Source: JAJFJD01 sp965228425 (lineage in GTDB: Bacteria > Pseudomonadota > Alphaproteobacteria > UBA8366). From it: a stretch of DNA of 64,000 bases. Location of the stretch: positions 186,001 to 250,000 of the forward strand of contig OZ245815.1 of NCBI GenBank assembly GCA_965228425.1, read 5' to 3'. Positions 55,092-63,300 of the stretch are shown piece by piece. Both the position numbers and the translations under genes were made by a program. A model generated the notes under the pieces. It made no database searches. It had not been told where the DNA came from and saw nothing but the letters and a program-made list of their open reading frames with translations. The number at the start of each line of letters is the position of its first letter. Positions within the stretch are counted from its first letter, which is position 1.

Positions 55092-56132
55092 ATGGCCCAG
55101 CCTTCCGCTGTAAAGTCTGCCACCGAACAGCCCGCTGCCGATTTGCCGGTCCCCGAGAACGCCATCGAGGTGCGCGGCCTGACCAAGGTCTACGGCGGCC
55201 GCAAGGCGGCCAGGTCGCGCCCGGCCCCCAAACCCGCGCTGGACGATGTCACCCTCGACGTGCCGCAGGGCGCGCTGTTCGCCTTGCTGGGGCCCAATGG
55301 GGCCGGCAAGTCGACGCTGATCAACATTCTGGCCGGGCTCGTCATCAAGACGTCGGGCAGCGCCCGCGTTTGGGATATCGATATCGACGCCGACCCGCGG
55401 GGCGCACGGGCCGCGATCGGCGTGGTGCCGCAGGAACTCAACATCGATTCCTATTTCACGCCGCGCGAATACATGGAGATGCAGGCGGGATTGTACGGCG
55501 TGCCGATGCGCGAACGCCGGACCATGGAGATCCTCGACATGGTCGGCCTGACCGACAAGGCGGATTCCTATGGCCGCACCTTGTCAGGCGGGATGCGGCG
55601 GCGGCTGCTGATCGCCAAGGCGATGGTCCATGACCCGCCGATCCTTGTGCTGGACGAGCCGACCGCCGGCGTCGATATCGCGCTCCGCGAGCAGCTTTGG
55701 GACAATGTCCGGGCGCTGAACAAGCGCGGCGTGACGATCCTGTTGACCACGCACTACCTGGAGGAAGCCGAGGAGCTGTGCGACCGCATCGCGATCATCA
55801 ATCATGGCCGGGTGGTCGCCTGCGACAGCCGCGATGCGATGCTGCGCCGGCTCGACAGCAAAGCCATGGACGTGACCGTATCGGGCGTGATCGGGGACAT
55901 TCCCGACCCGCTGCGGCGATTTCAGACCGACAGCCCCGCGCCGAACCGGCTGCGGATCCAGTACCATAGCGGCCGGACCAGCGCAGGCGAGATCCTCGAT
56001 GCGATCTCCCGCAGCGGATTGGATGTGGTCGACCTGCGGACGGACGAGGCGGACCTGGCCGCGATTTTCCGGCAACTGACGCGGGACGACGGCGGAACCG
56101 CGCGGCGCCCTAAAGAGGACGAGTACCGATGA
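55092..56132 (+). CDS. ABC transporter ATP-binding protein
   Basis: This encodes 346 residues. Walker A is GPNGAGKST, signature TLSGGMRRRLLIAKAM, Walker B ILVLDEPTAGVD, and the H-loop LTTHYLEEAEELCDR. It is of the ABC-2 exporter kind with a C-terminal extension. The expected permease gene is missing: the next gene, overlapping by four bases, is a lipoprotein hydrolase. A linker rich in Arg/Pro (KAARSRPAPKP) is inserted near the N-terminus. Confidence 0.92.
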   Translation: MAQPSAVKSATEQPAADLPVPENAIEVRGLTKVYGGRKAARSRPAPKPALDDVTLDVPQGALFALLGPNGAGKSTLINILAGLVIKTSGSARVWDIDIDADPRGARAAIGVVPQELNIDSYFTPREYMEMQAGLYGVPMRERRTMEILDMVGLTDKADSYGRTLSGGMRRRLLIAKAMVHDPPILVLDEPTAGVDIALREQLWDNVRALNKRGVTILLTTHYLEEAEELCDRIAIINHGRVVACDSRDAMLRRLDSKAMDVTVSGVIGDIPDPLRRFQTDSPAPNRLRIQYHSGRTSAGEILDAISRSGLDVVDLRTDEADLAAIFRQLTRDDGGTARRPKEDEYR

Positions 56133-57214
56133 CGCGCCGGATGGTTGCGTTGGTATCGGCCATCGCCGCCCTGTTGCTGGCGGCCAGCGCTTGTGCGCCC
56201 CGCGTCATACCGCCTGGCGAGGCGATCGCCCCGGCGGCGGTCGACGGCGGCCATCTGCGCATGCCCGATGGCACGCATCTGCCCTTGCGGGTCTGGAAAC
56301 CCGACGGAAAGCCCCGCATGGTGGCGATCGCGCTACACGGGTTCAACGACTATTCCAACGCGTTCGACGCGCCGGCGAAGACACTCGCCCGCAACGGCGT
56401 GCTCACATACGCCTATGACCAGCGTGGGTTCGGCGGCGCGCCGCACCGGGGCATTTGGCCCGGCGTCCGGGGTTTGACCGGGGATCTGCGCATCGCCAGC
56501 CGCCTGATCAAGGCGCGCCATCCGGACACGCCGCTCGTGCTCCTCGGCGAAAGCATGGGCGCCAGCGTGATCCTGGCGGCCATGGCCGAGGCGGACCCGC
56601 CGACCGCCGACCGCGTCGTCTTGTCGGCTCCTGCCGTCTGGGGGCGTCCGGTGATGCGCAACTGGCAACGCGGGCTGTTGTATTTCTTTGCGCACACGAT
56701 CCGCGCGGTTCAGTTCACCGGGCAGGGCATGGGCAAGGTGCCGTCGGACAATATCGGCATGCTGCGGCAGCTGGGCCGGGACCCGAAAGTCATCAAATGG
56801 ACCCGGGTGGACGCGGCTTATGGCTTGGTGAATTTGATGGATGCCGCCCTGGCCGCGGCCCCGGCGCTGCGTGGCGACGTGCTGATCCTGTTGGGCCGGA
56901 ACGAGGATATTATCCCCGGCTTCGCCATGACGGCGTTTCGCCAGCGCCTGCCGATGCGGGAATGCGGCATCCGGATCGCGCAATACGACAGCGGCTTCCA
57001 TATGTTGTTGCGCGACCTGAAGGCGGACCGGGTGCTCGGCGATATCACCGCCTGGCTCGACCACCCGGAAAGTCCACTGCCATCCGGATCGGAACGCCCG
57101 CTGACCGTCGCCGAGGCGACGAACGTACCCGAAAACGGACTCAAAGAAGGGGATGGCGCAACGGCGCCGCTTGCCGTACATTGCGCCGGTTCGAAACAGG
57201 CAAGGCGCCCGTAG
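56129..57214 (+). CDS. Lysophospholipase-like alpha/beta hydrolase lipoprotein
   Basis: This encodes 361 residues. A lipoprotein signal ends AASAC at about residue 22. The hydrolase fold follows, with HGFNDYSNAF, YDQRGFGGAPHRG, the nucleophile elbow GESMGAS, and GRNEDIIP carrying a likely catalytic aspartate; the histidine is in SGFHMLL. It resembles monoacylglycerol lipases. The stop codon lies inside the 5' end of tRNA-Arg, and the last 45 residues look like low-complexity read-on. Confidence 0.88.
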   Translation: MTRRMVALVSAIAALLLAASACAPRVIPPGEAIAPAAVDGGHLRMPDGTHLPLRVWKPDGKPRMVAIALHGFNDYSNAFDAPAKTLARNGVLTYAYDQRGFGGAPHRGIWPGVRGLTGDLRIASRLIKARHPDTPLVLLGESMGASVILAAMAEADPPTADRVVLSAPAVWGRPVMRNWQRGLLYFFAHTIRAVQFTGQGMGKVPSDNIGMLRQLGRDPKVIKWTRVDAAYGLVNLMDAALAAAPALRGDVLILLGRNEDIIPGFAMTAFRQRLPMRECGIRIAQYDSGFHMLLRDLKADRVLGDITAWLDHPESPLPSGSERPLTVAEATNVPENGLKEGDGATAPLAVHCAGSKQARRP

Positions 57215-57281
57215 CTCAGCTGGATAGAGCGACGCCCTCCGGAGGCGTAGGTCAGGGGTTCGAATCCTCTCGGGCGCGCCA
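57205..57281 (+). tRNA. tRNA-Arg (anticodon CCG)
   Basis: A full cloverleaf of 77 bases: acceptor GCGCCCG with CGGGCGC, D arm GCTC/GAGC, anticodon stem with loop CTCCGGA giving CCG, T arm AGGGG/CCTCT with TTCGAAT, encoded CCA. Its first ten bases overlap the end of the hydrolase gene. Confidence 0.96.
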
Positions 57282-57608
57282 TTTCATTTCCTTCGAAATG
57301 TCATCTCCCTTGTCGGCGAACGCGATCCACCGTTTTCGAGCAAACGCAGCAAGCTTGTTGTCATGCCTAAACTCTGGGCATCGACGGTTTCATTTTGGTC
57401 AGTCGCTACTGATCTTAGGGGCGGCTCGCGCACCGATCGCCGGGTTTCTCGGTCAATGGCCCCAGTAGGGGTTTATTGAATTGCGCCTCGCGGGCGCCCG
57501 CCACCGGGCCCTTTAACGCATTGATTCAAAGAATAAATACGTTAGATCAAATTTGTAACAATTCGTCCGTACAAATTTATGTTGTCCGATAATTTTCCGC
57601 TGTATACA
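57282..57608. other. Intergenic stretch after tRNA-Arg
   Basis: No gene is seen. The right half is AT-richer than the surroundings (for example 57520-57600), unlike the core genes, which may mark foreign DNA next to the tRNA. Confidence 0.45.
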
Positions 57609-57803
57609 ATGCGGGCGATGAAATTCAATAAAAGAAAACTCTACAAGGCTAGGGAGCGAAAATGCCTCATGTGTACCAAGGAGTTTGAGAGCGAGTGGGC
57701 GGGCAATCGTGTCTGCAAGAAATGCCGCACCTCATCTTCTTGGAAAGAAGGCAACATGACTTCTGTTGATCCCGTTTGCACTGAAAGCGCCGCCCTTACC
57801 TAG
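57609..57803 (+). CDS. Small zinc-ribbon protein
   Basis: This encodes 64 residues from the ATG at 57609; an in-frame ATG at 57579 is possible. The body reads KCLMCTKEFESE then NRVCKKC, two CxxC pairs of a zinc ribbon, after a basic head. Similar small proteins occur in proteobacterial genomes and phages; function unknown. It lies in an AT-richer patch. Confidence 0.6.
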   Translation: MRAMKFNKRKLYKARERKCLMCTKEFESEWAGNRVCKKCRTSSSWKEGNMTSVDPVCTESAALT

Positions 57804-58228
57804 TCTACTTAGAGCAGAAAATTTGGTGGTTTGACGCGATTCCCGCCGCGAAGGGTTTGGGATCGAGGGGGAAATTGCGCCGGACCGAGAAGGCAACCCA
57901 CGTTGCCGGGGCTCCACCCAACGGTCACGGTTGGCCGCGGAGACCCTTTATGCCTCGCGGTTCCACGCTAAACCGGGCCAGGCAAGGCACTCGGAGTCCG
58001 TTGTCTCTGCACCAAGCCGGCCGGCACGTAGGCACGGCGGGACGCACGGGTTTTCGCCACACGCCGCTATTCCGCGGCGGTTTACATTTTCCGAACCGCC
58101 CTTTGAGAATTTAGCGCTTGAGTTGCCGCGCATCTTGCGGTGACACTACTTCATCGACTGCCGCGACTTCACGGCGGGCTACCGCCGAACGACACGCTGG
58201 AACAGCAGGAATAGCAGGGAGACCGCGC
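57804..58228. other. 425-base intergenic stretch, no supported gene
   Basis: Several short frames overlap here on both strands but none has a credible ribosome site or motif. The promoter of the following hydrolase gene should lie at the right end. Confidence 0.45.
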
Positions 58229-59059
58229 ATGTTTTCATCGATTACACGTGTGACATACGGCCTCATCGCGGGATTGGCCGCCGGCCTCGTCGCCGCCGCG
58301 CCGGTTGCCGCCAAGGACGTCAAGGTTCAGTGGTACGGCCAGGCAGCCTTCAAGATCACGTCGCCCGGCGGCAAGGTGATCCTGATCGATCCGTTCATCA
58401 TGCGGAACCCGAAGACGCCGAAGGAACTGAAGAATCTCGAAAAAATCGGCAAGGTGGACCTCATTCTCGTGACTCACGGGCATGGCGATCATATCGGCGA
58501 TACCGTCAAGATCGCCAACATGAAGGGTGCCAAAGTGGGGCTGAACGCCGACATGGGCCGCACCTTCGCGTCGGTCGACTGGCTCAAGATGAAGCAGATG
58601 GTCCGCTTCAACAAAAGCGGCCCGGTCAAACCGATCGGGGACGGCATCACCGTGACCATGGTGCGGGCGGAGCATAGCTCCGAAGTGCGGTACAAGAATC
58701 CGATCACCGGCAAGGAATCCATGCTGCCGGGCGGCGAGCCCGCCGGCTATATCGTGGAACTGGAGAATGGCTTTAAAATCTACCATGCCGGCGACACCGG
58801 CGTGTTTGCCGACATGAAATTCATCGGCGAATTTTACAAGCCGGATCTGGCGCTGCTGCCGATCGGCGGCCACTTCACGATGGACCCGAAACATGCGGCC
58901 TTCGCGACCCGGGAACTGCTGAAGACCCCGACCGTGGTGCCGATGCATTATGGGACGTTTCCGCCGCTGAAAGGCACGCCGGCGCAGTTCAAGGTAGCGC
59001 TCGGGTCGACGCCAACCAAGGTTGTCGTGATGGAGCCGGGCGAAACACGCGATTTCTAA
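58229..59059 (+). CDS. Periplasmic metallo-beta-lactamase-fold hydrolase
   Basis: This encodes 276 residues from the ATG at 58229, giving a good signal peptide (cleavage after about AAAPVAA). The metal motif is THGHGDHIGD (H83, H85, D87, H88); further ligands are in AEHSS and YHAGDTGVF, and PMHYGTFPPL closes the set. It resembles UlaG-type hydrolases. The substrate is not known. Confidence 0.9.
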   Translation: MFSSITRVTYGLIAGLAAGLVAAAPVAAKDVKVQWYGQAAFKITSPGGKVILIDPFIMRNPKTPKELKNLEKIGKVDLILVTHGHGDHIGDTVKIANMKGAKVGLNADMGRTFASVDWLKMKQMVRFNKSGPVKPIGDGITVTMVRAEHSSEVRYKNPITGKESMLPGGEPAGYIVELENGFKIYHAGDTGVFADMKFIGEFYKPDLALLPIGGHFTMDPKHAAFATRELLKTPTVVPMHYGTFPPLKGTPAQFKVALGSTPTKVVVMEPGETRDF

Positions 59060-59081
59060 GTTAACCGCAATTCAGTTACAC

Positions 59082-59121
59082 ATACGGCGAGTCAGCTTTG
59101 CCTGACTCGCCGTATCTATTT
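59082..59121 (+). terminator. Strong terminator after the MBL gene
   Basis: ATACGGCGAGTCAG at 59082-59095 pairs perfectly over 14 bases with CTGACTCGCCGTAT at 59102-59115, followed by a T-rich CTATTTG. Confidence 0.85.
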
Positions 59122-59207
59122 GATTTAGATTTCTTAATGACTACGCGCAGATATGCCGCTCAAATCAGCCCGATTTTACGGCATGGTCAATTTTAATCTA
59201 AAAATAG

Positions 59208-59570
59208 TTAATAACAACGGGTCCGCACACCCCATTGAATTCGGCCGTCGGGCAGGGTCCGGTAGACCTTGTCCTTCTCGCAGATCGGCGCGCGCGGCGG
59301 TCCGTAATAGACCGGCGCGGGACGGTGGTGATAGCGCGGCGCGCTCAGCAACGTGCCCAGCAGTACGGCCCCGCCGATGATCCCGGCCGCGACCAGCGCA
59401 CCGTTGTAATGACCGCGATGACCGCGATGCTTACGATAGCCATGGCGATAGTGGCCGTGATAGCCGTGATGCCCGTAATAGCCGTGGCGCTTGTAGTATC
59501 CGGCATCCGCCGTCCCGGCGGAGAGGATAAGCCCGGCGCCGAGGATGGCGGCGGCGAGGGGTGTCTTCAT
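59208..59570 (-). CDS. Secreted Tyr/His/Gly-rich protein
   Basis: This encodes 120 residues from the ATG at 59570 with AGGAG ten bases before it. A signal peptide ends near GTADA; residues 25-60 are a tract of Gly, Tyr, His and Arg (YYGHHGYHGHYRHGY). A Gly/Ala-rich hydrophobic segment (GALVAAGIIGGAVLLGTLL) follows, then a Pro/Tyr/His stretch and a conserved-looking end (CEKDKVYRTLPDGRIQWGVRTRCY). Likely envelope-located; function unknown. Confidence 0.7.
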   Translation of the reverse strand: MKTPLAAAILGAGLILSAGTADAGYYKRHGYYGHHGYHGHYRHGYRKHRGHRGHYNGALVAAGIIGGAVLLGTLLSAPRYHHRPAPVYYGPPRAPICEKDKVYRTLPDGRIQWGVRTRCY

Positions 59571-59788
59571 CGTCTGGGGCTCCTGAACCTGGTTCCAGTG
59601 TTTTCCCGAGGACCCAAATTGCGTTCCAGATCTCCGATCCGTATACGGACCGACCCCTTTATCCGGCGGTTCCCGCGTCCCGGCCGTTTTCGGCTCGTGT
59701 CGGTAATTGACGCGGCAACCTTTTCTAAAGATACGCGAGATCGCGGCGGGCTTCAACGCCGCGAAATCACATTGTCGCGACAGGATGA

Positions 59789-60484
59789 TTAGGAATCTTG
59801 TCTTCGGGCGGGCGGTGACGGCTGATCGTCGTGGTCCCGCAACGAACTGAAATCGACCGAGAATCCACGCGTTTCCGCACTATCCGGGTCGTTCTCCATC
59901 GCTTTCTTGGCACCGCCGAAGAGCCGCCGCAGCGCGCGCCACAGCTTGGGCAACAACCAGATCACGAGCAGCGCGAAGACCCCCAGCAGGGTGAGGAACA
60001 GCGCGGGCATGAACAGGGCGAGGAACAGACCGCCCAGCACCAGCGCATCCTCGACCAGCGAAACGATCCAATTACTGAAGGGTTCGGGGGATGTGTTGAC
60101 CGCGACGCGGCCGCTTGCCTTGGTCGCATGGCTGGCCGCGGCCAACGTGCCCCCCGCCAGCAACGCGGCGGCGACTTCGTATCCGGCGCCCCAATCCTGC
60201 AGCACCCCGGCCGCCAATAGTGCGCCCGCGGGAATGCGGATGAAGGTATGCAGCGCGTCCCAGGCCGAGTCGACACCCGGCACCTTATCGGCAACGAATT
60301 CAACGATATAGAGGCCGCCCGCGGCCGCCAGAACCGCCGGGTGTTCGAGCACGGTCAGGTCCCCCGGCAGGTCGACCATGCCCGTGGCGCCCAAACCGCC
60401 GAGGACCAACACCGCGAGATACAGGTTGATCCCGCTGGCCCAGGCGGCGCCGAGGCCCAAGGCGACAAGATTCAGCGCTTCCAC
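59789..60484 (-). CDS. DUF4126 membrane protein
   Basis: This encodes 231 residues with about five membrane segments. ALGLGAAWASGINLYLAVLVLGG, FVADKVPGVDSAWDALHTFIR and GGTLAAASHATKASGRVAVNTSPEP are DUF4126 features. Role unknown. Confidence 0.85.
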   Translation of the reverse strand: MEALNLVALGLGAAWASGINLYLAVLVLGGLGATGMVDLPGDLTVLEHPAVLAAAGGLYIVEFVADKVPGVDSAWDALHTFIRIPAGALLAAGVLQDWGAGYEVAAALLAGGTLAAASHATKASGRVAVNTSPEPFSNWIVSLVEDALVLGGLFLALFMPALFLTLLGVFALLVIWLLPKLWRALRRLFGGAKKAMENDPDSAETRGFSVDFSSLRDHDDQPSPPARRQDS

Positions 60485-60549
60485 GGGCTATCCCCGGGCT
60501 GCCGCCGATGGCCTGTGGGGGGCATGGGTTTCCGCATCCGGACCCGCGC

Positions 60550-60747
60550 TTACGACCCGCCGCCGGACGTGGCCTCTTCGATCTTCTTATCCGTGTTGTA
60601 TTGGCTCAGCGAATATACCGCCCAGATCGCGGCCGGGACCCAGCCGATCACGGTGAGCTGCAGGATGAGGCAAATGATCCCGGCGATCGGCCGGCCGATC
60701 GTGAAGAACAGGAGAAATGGCAAAAATATCGCGATAAGCAAACGCAT
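60550..60747 (-). CDS. YqaE/Pmp3 family small membrane protein
   Basis: This encodes 65 residues: two membrane helices, with FLPFLLFFTIGRPIAGIICLILQLTVIGWVPAAIWAVY in the family's pattern. Relatives affect membrane potential and stress tolerance. Confidence 0.88.
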   Translation of the reverse strand: MRLLIAIFLPFLLFFTIGRPIAGIICLILQLTVIGWVPAAIWAVYSLSQYNTDKKIEEATSGGGS

Positions 60748-60846
60748 CGATTCGAAACTCCCTTGCTACCCGTGCAATTAACCATACTGCCGGGGAACGC
60801 GAATCGCTACCCCGGCGCGATATTCCATCGCCGCTTACGCCCGCGG

Positions 60847-61368
60847 CTAGGCGATCTCGGGGAAATCTTCCGGCCACAGGCTTAATCGCCCATCCTGCGC
60901 CAATCCTTCCACCACGACCTTGCGCGCGCGGTCCAGGATCAACGCAAGATGCCGGTCGAAGGCCGCCTCGATATCCGCCGCCGTGGCGTATCCCGGTACC
61001 TTCCCGTCCAGCGCATCCAGAACGCTCGACCGCAGGGTGCAGTCATATTCCCGATCGTTGTGCATTATCTGAAAGTTTATCAGCCGATTGATGGCATCCG
61101 CCCGGCGCGCGACGAGCCGCGCCGCGGTCTTGCGCAGCCGCACGCCGGGGCCTTGGCGGTCGTCTTCCGGCAGAAACTCGATGCCGGCCAGTTCCAGGAC
61201 CGACCGGACCGATTCGAGCGTCGCCGCCGTGCTGCGTCCTGGACCCTTCAGTCCCTCCATGCGTTTGATGGTCGGCCGCGACACACTGGCCTCGCGCGCC
61301 AACCGTTCCTGGCCCCAGGACAGCATGGCGCGGGCGGCGCGAATCTGCGATCCCGTCAGGACAGCCAT
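60847..61368 (-). CDS. XRE-family transcriptional regulator
   Basis: This encodes 173 residues. The helix-turn-helix is at about 5-65 (IRAARAMLSWGQERLAREASVSRPTIKRME), then a C-terminal part (FQIMHNDREYDCTLRSSVLDAL) that resembles DUF1488-like domains. Repeats of CTATC just upstream (61370-61390) may be its own operator. Targets unknown. Confidence 0.85.
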   Translation of the reverse strand: MAVLTGSQIRAARAMLSWGQERLAREASVSRPTIKRMEGLKGPGRSTAATLESVRSVLELAGIEFLPEDDRQGPGVRLRKTAARLVARRADAINRLINFQIMHNDREYDCTLRSSVLDALDGKVPGYATAADIEAAFDRHLALILDRARKVVVEGLAQDGRLSLWPEDFPEIA

Positions 61369-61625
61369 GAGCTATTTTGATAGATGATAGTTTTCATTAA
61401 GGACAACAATAATTCCATTGTATTACATTTTGAATCACATTCGTCTCAAAAAGTAAAGTCGGCTGGTCGATGAAACGATTCCGTCCTATGGGCAAACCAG
61501 CGCTCTTCGACACGGCTCTAGGACTATATAGGGTGCCCCGGCCACCATCGCCACGGCGGATACTCTCGGATGGCGGTCACGAAGAATTTAGCCCGATCGT
61601 CGAAACAATCCGGCATAGTTTCCCG

Positions 61626-62216
61626 ATGAAAGCCGCCATTAAAATCGCGCCGCCGCTGCATCGGCGTCATCTGCTCGCCGCGGGGTTGTCGCTAATCGCC
61701 GCCCCCATTTTGACGCCCGTCGTAACGTCCGTGGCGGCAAAGCCCCAGAATATTCCAGTTCCGAGACTAAACGCCGCCCTGATCACCGCACTCGCCGGAT
61801 TGGATCATATAGCCGGTACGCCCTTTTCACCGCCCGACGGCAAGGTAACGGTCGTGACCTTTTTCGCCAGCTGGTGTCCGCCCTGCCGCACCGAATTCCG
61901 TCACCTTTCGGCGGTGCAGCGGCACTATCCGGCGGCCGATCTCGACATCATCGCCATCAACCTCTTCGAAACATGGGCGGGGCAGTCCAATGCAGCCCGC
62001 CTCGACCGCTTTCTCAAGGATACCAAACCCCAATTTACCGTGATCCGGGGGAACGACGATATCTCGAAGCGGTTCGGCGGCGTCACCCGCATCCCCACGC
62101 TGCTGGTGTTCGACCGCAAGGGCCGTATGGCCTATCGCTTCATTCACAAGACCGGTGCGACCAAACAGCAGGTAGAAGAAGCGGAATTGCGCCAGGTGAT
62201 CGACGGCGTCCTCTAG
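61626..62216 (+). CDS. TlpA-like thioredoxin-fold protein
   Basis: This encodes 196 residues from the ATG at 61626. The N-terminus has a twin-arginine-like signal (HRRHLLAAGLSLIAAP), so it is exported. The redox motif is ASWCPPCRTEF and the cis-proline region is RIPTLLVFD. It resembles TlpA/ResA proteins that reduce disulfides in the periplasm, often for cytochrome maturation. Confidence 0.88.
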   Translation: MKAAIKIAPPLHRRHLLAAGLSLIAAPILTPVVTSVAAKPQNIPVPRLNAALITALAGLDHIAGTPFSPPDGKVTVVTFFASWCPPCRTEFRHLSAVQRHYPAADLDIIAINLFETWAGQSNAARLDRFLKDTKPQFTVIRGNDDISKRFGGVTRIPTLLVFDRKGRMAYRFIHKTGATKQQVEEAELRQVIDGVL

Positions 62217-62276
62217 GATTCGCGACGGGGCCGGAGCGGCGCACCGAGCCGCTGGCATTTTGTACTCTTTTTGTTC

Positions 62277-62789
62277 ATGATGGTTTCCGTTGCCCCTACA
62301 CAGGAATTCGATCCCCGCATGCCGTCGTCACCTGCCGAATCCGTCACTCCCTTTGCGCCGCCCACCGACCCGGCGCAGGCGCTGGCCCGTGGCATCGCCC
62401 GCATGTTCGGCGAGGCCGGGCAATCCTGTCTGTACGAGTTCACGCTGCGCAACGGACGGCGTGCCGACGTGATCGCGTTGACGCCGGCCGGGCAGTTCAC
62501 CATCGTCGAGATCAAATCGAGCGTGGCGGATTTCCGGTCGGACCAGAAATGGTCCGACTATCTGCCGTTCTGCGATTTCTTCTATTTCGGCGTTTCCGAG
62601 GATTTCCCGCAGGAGCTGATCCCCGACACCTGTGGCCTGATCGTGGCCGACGCCTATGGCGGCGTGATCCTGCGCGCGCCGGCGGAAACGCCGCTGAACG
62701 CCGCCCGTCGCCGCGCCCTGATGCTGCGCTATGCGCAAGGGGCGAGCCGGCGGCTGATGCAACAGCTCGATCCCGGCGGGATTTTTTAA
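62277..62789 (+). CDS. mmcB: MmcB family DNA repair protein
   Basis: This encodes 170 residues from the ATG at 62277. MmcB is a small PD-(D/E)XK-type protein of alphaproteobacteria linked to DNA damage response: GRRADVIALT then FTIVEIKSSVADFRSDQKWSDYL gives the D and ExK residues. In Caulobacter mmcB is in the SOS regulon. Confidence 0.9.
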   Translation: MMVSVAPTQEFDPRMPSSPAESVTPFAPPTDPAQALARGIARMFGEAGQSCLYEFTLRNGRRADVIALTPAGQFTIVEIKSSVADFRSDQKWSDYLPFCDFFYFGVSEDFPQELIPDTCGLIVADAYGGVILRAPAETPLNAARRRALMLRYAQGASRRLMQQLDPGGIF

Positions 62790-62819
62790 CGGGGAGCAGA
62801 CGGCGATACCGGCCGCCGG

Positions 62820-63260
62820 TCAGGGATTGCGCCGGTCGATCCGTTCCAATTCGTCCCAGAATTCCTTGAAAAGATCGGTCCGCAGCCGTTTTTCGCGGTC
62901 GTCGCCGGTCACCTGATCGGGATGGTACAGCCGGGCGAAGGCATTCTTGGCCTGGCGGAACTTGGCATCATGCCCGTGCCGGCCGTTCACCCCATTCATG
63001 CCGGGACGCGGTGCGGCGGCGGGCGCGACGTCGTCTTCCGCCGATTCGCCGAGCCGCGATTTCAGCCGGCCGATCTCAGCCTTGTAATAGTAGATCGTAT
63101 TGTCGAGCGATTGTTCGGCGTCATCCAGCGCGATCTGACATTTGCGCAGCTTGTAGTTCAGCTCGGATTCCCGGCTGCGCCGCGCCTGGTGCACGATGTA
63201 ACCGCCCAGCATCAGGATCAATACCGGGACGGCAAAGGCGAGGAGATCAATTCCCGTCAC
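62820..63260 (-). CDS. Membrane-anchored J-domain-like protein
   Basis: This encodes 146 residues. One membrane helix at 5-22, a coiled-coil at about 30-72, and a C-terminal J-like domain with HPD at 113-115 (ARLYHPDQVTG). J proteins activate Hsp70; this one would recruit it to the inner membrane. Function in detail unknown. Confidence 0.8.
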   Translation of the reverse strand: MTGIDLLAFAVPVLILMLGGYIVHQARRSRESELNYKLRKCQIALDDAEQSLDNTIYYYKAEIGRLKSRLGESAEDDVAPAAAPRPGMNGVNGRHGHDAKFRQAKNAFARLYHPDQVTGDDREKRLRTDLFKEFWDELERIDRRNP

Positions 63261-63300
63261 CGCATCCCTCTTCGCGCCAATTTCGACCGGCCCCGCACGG

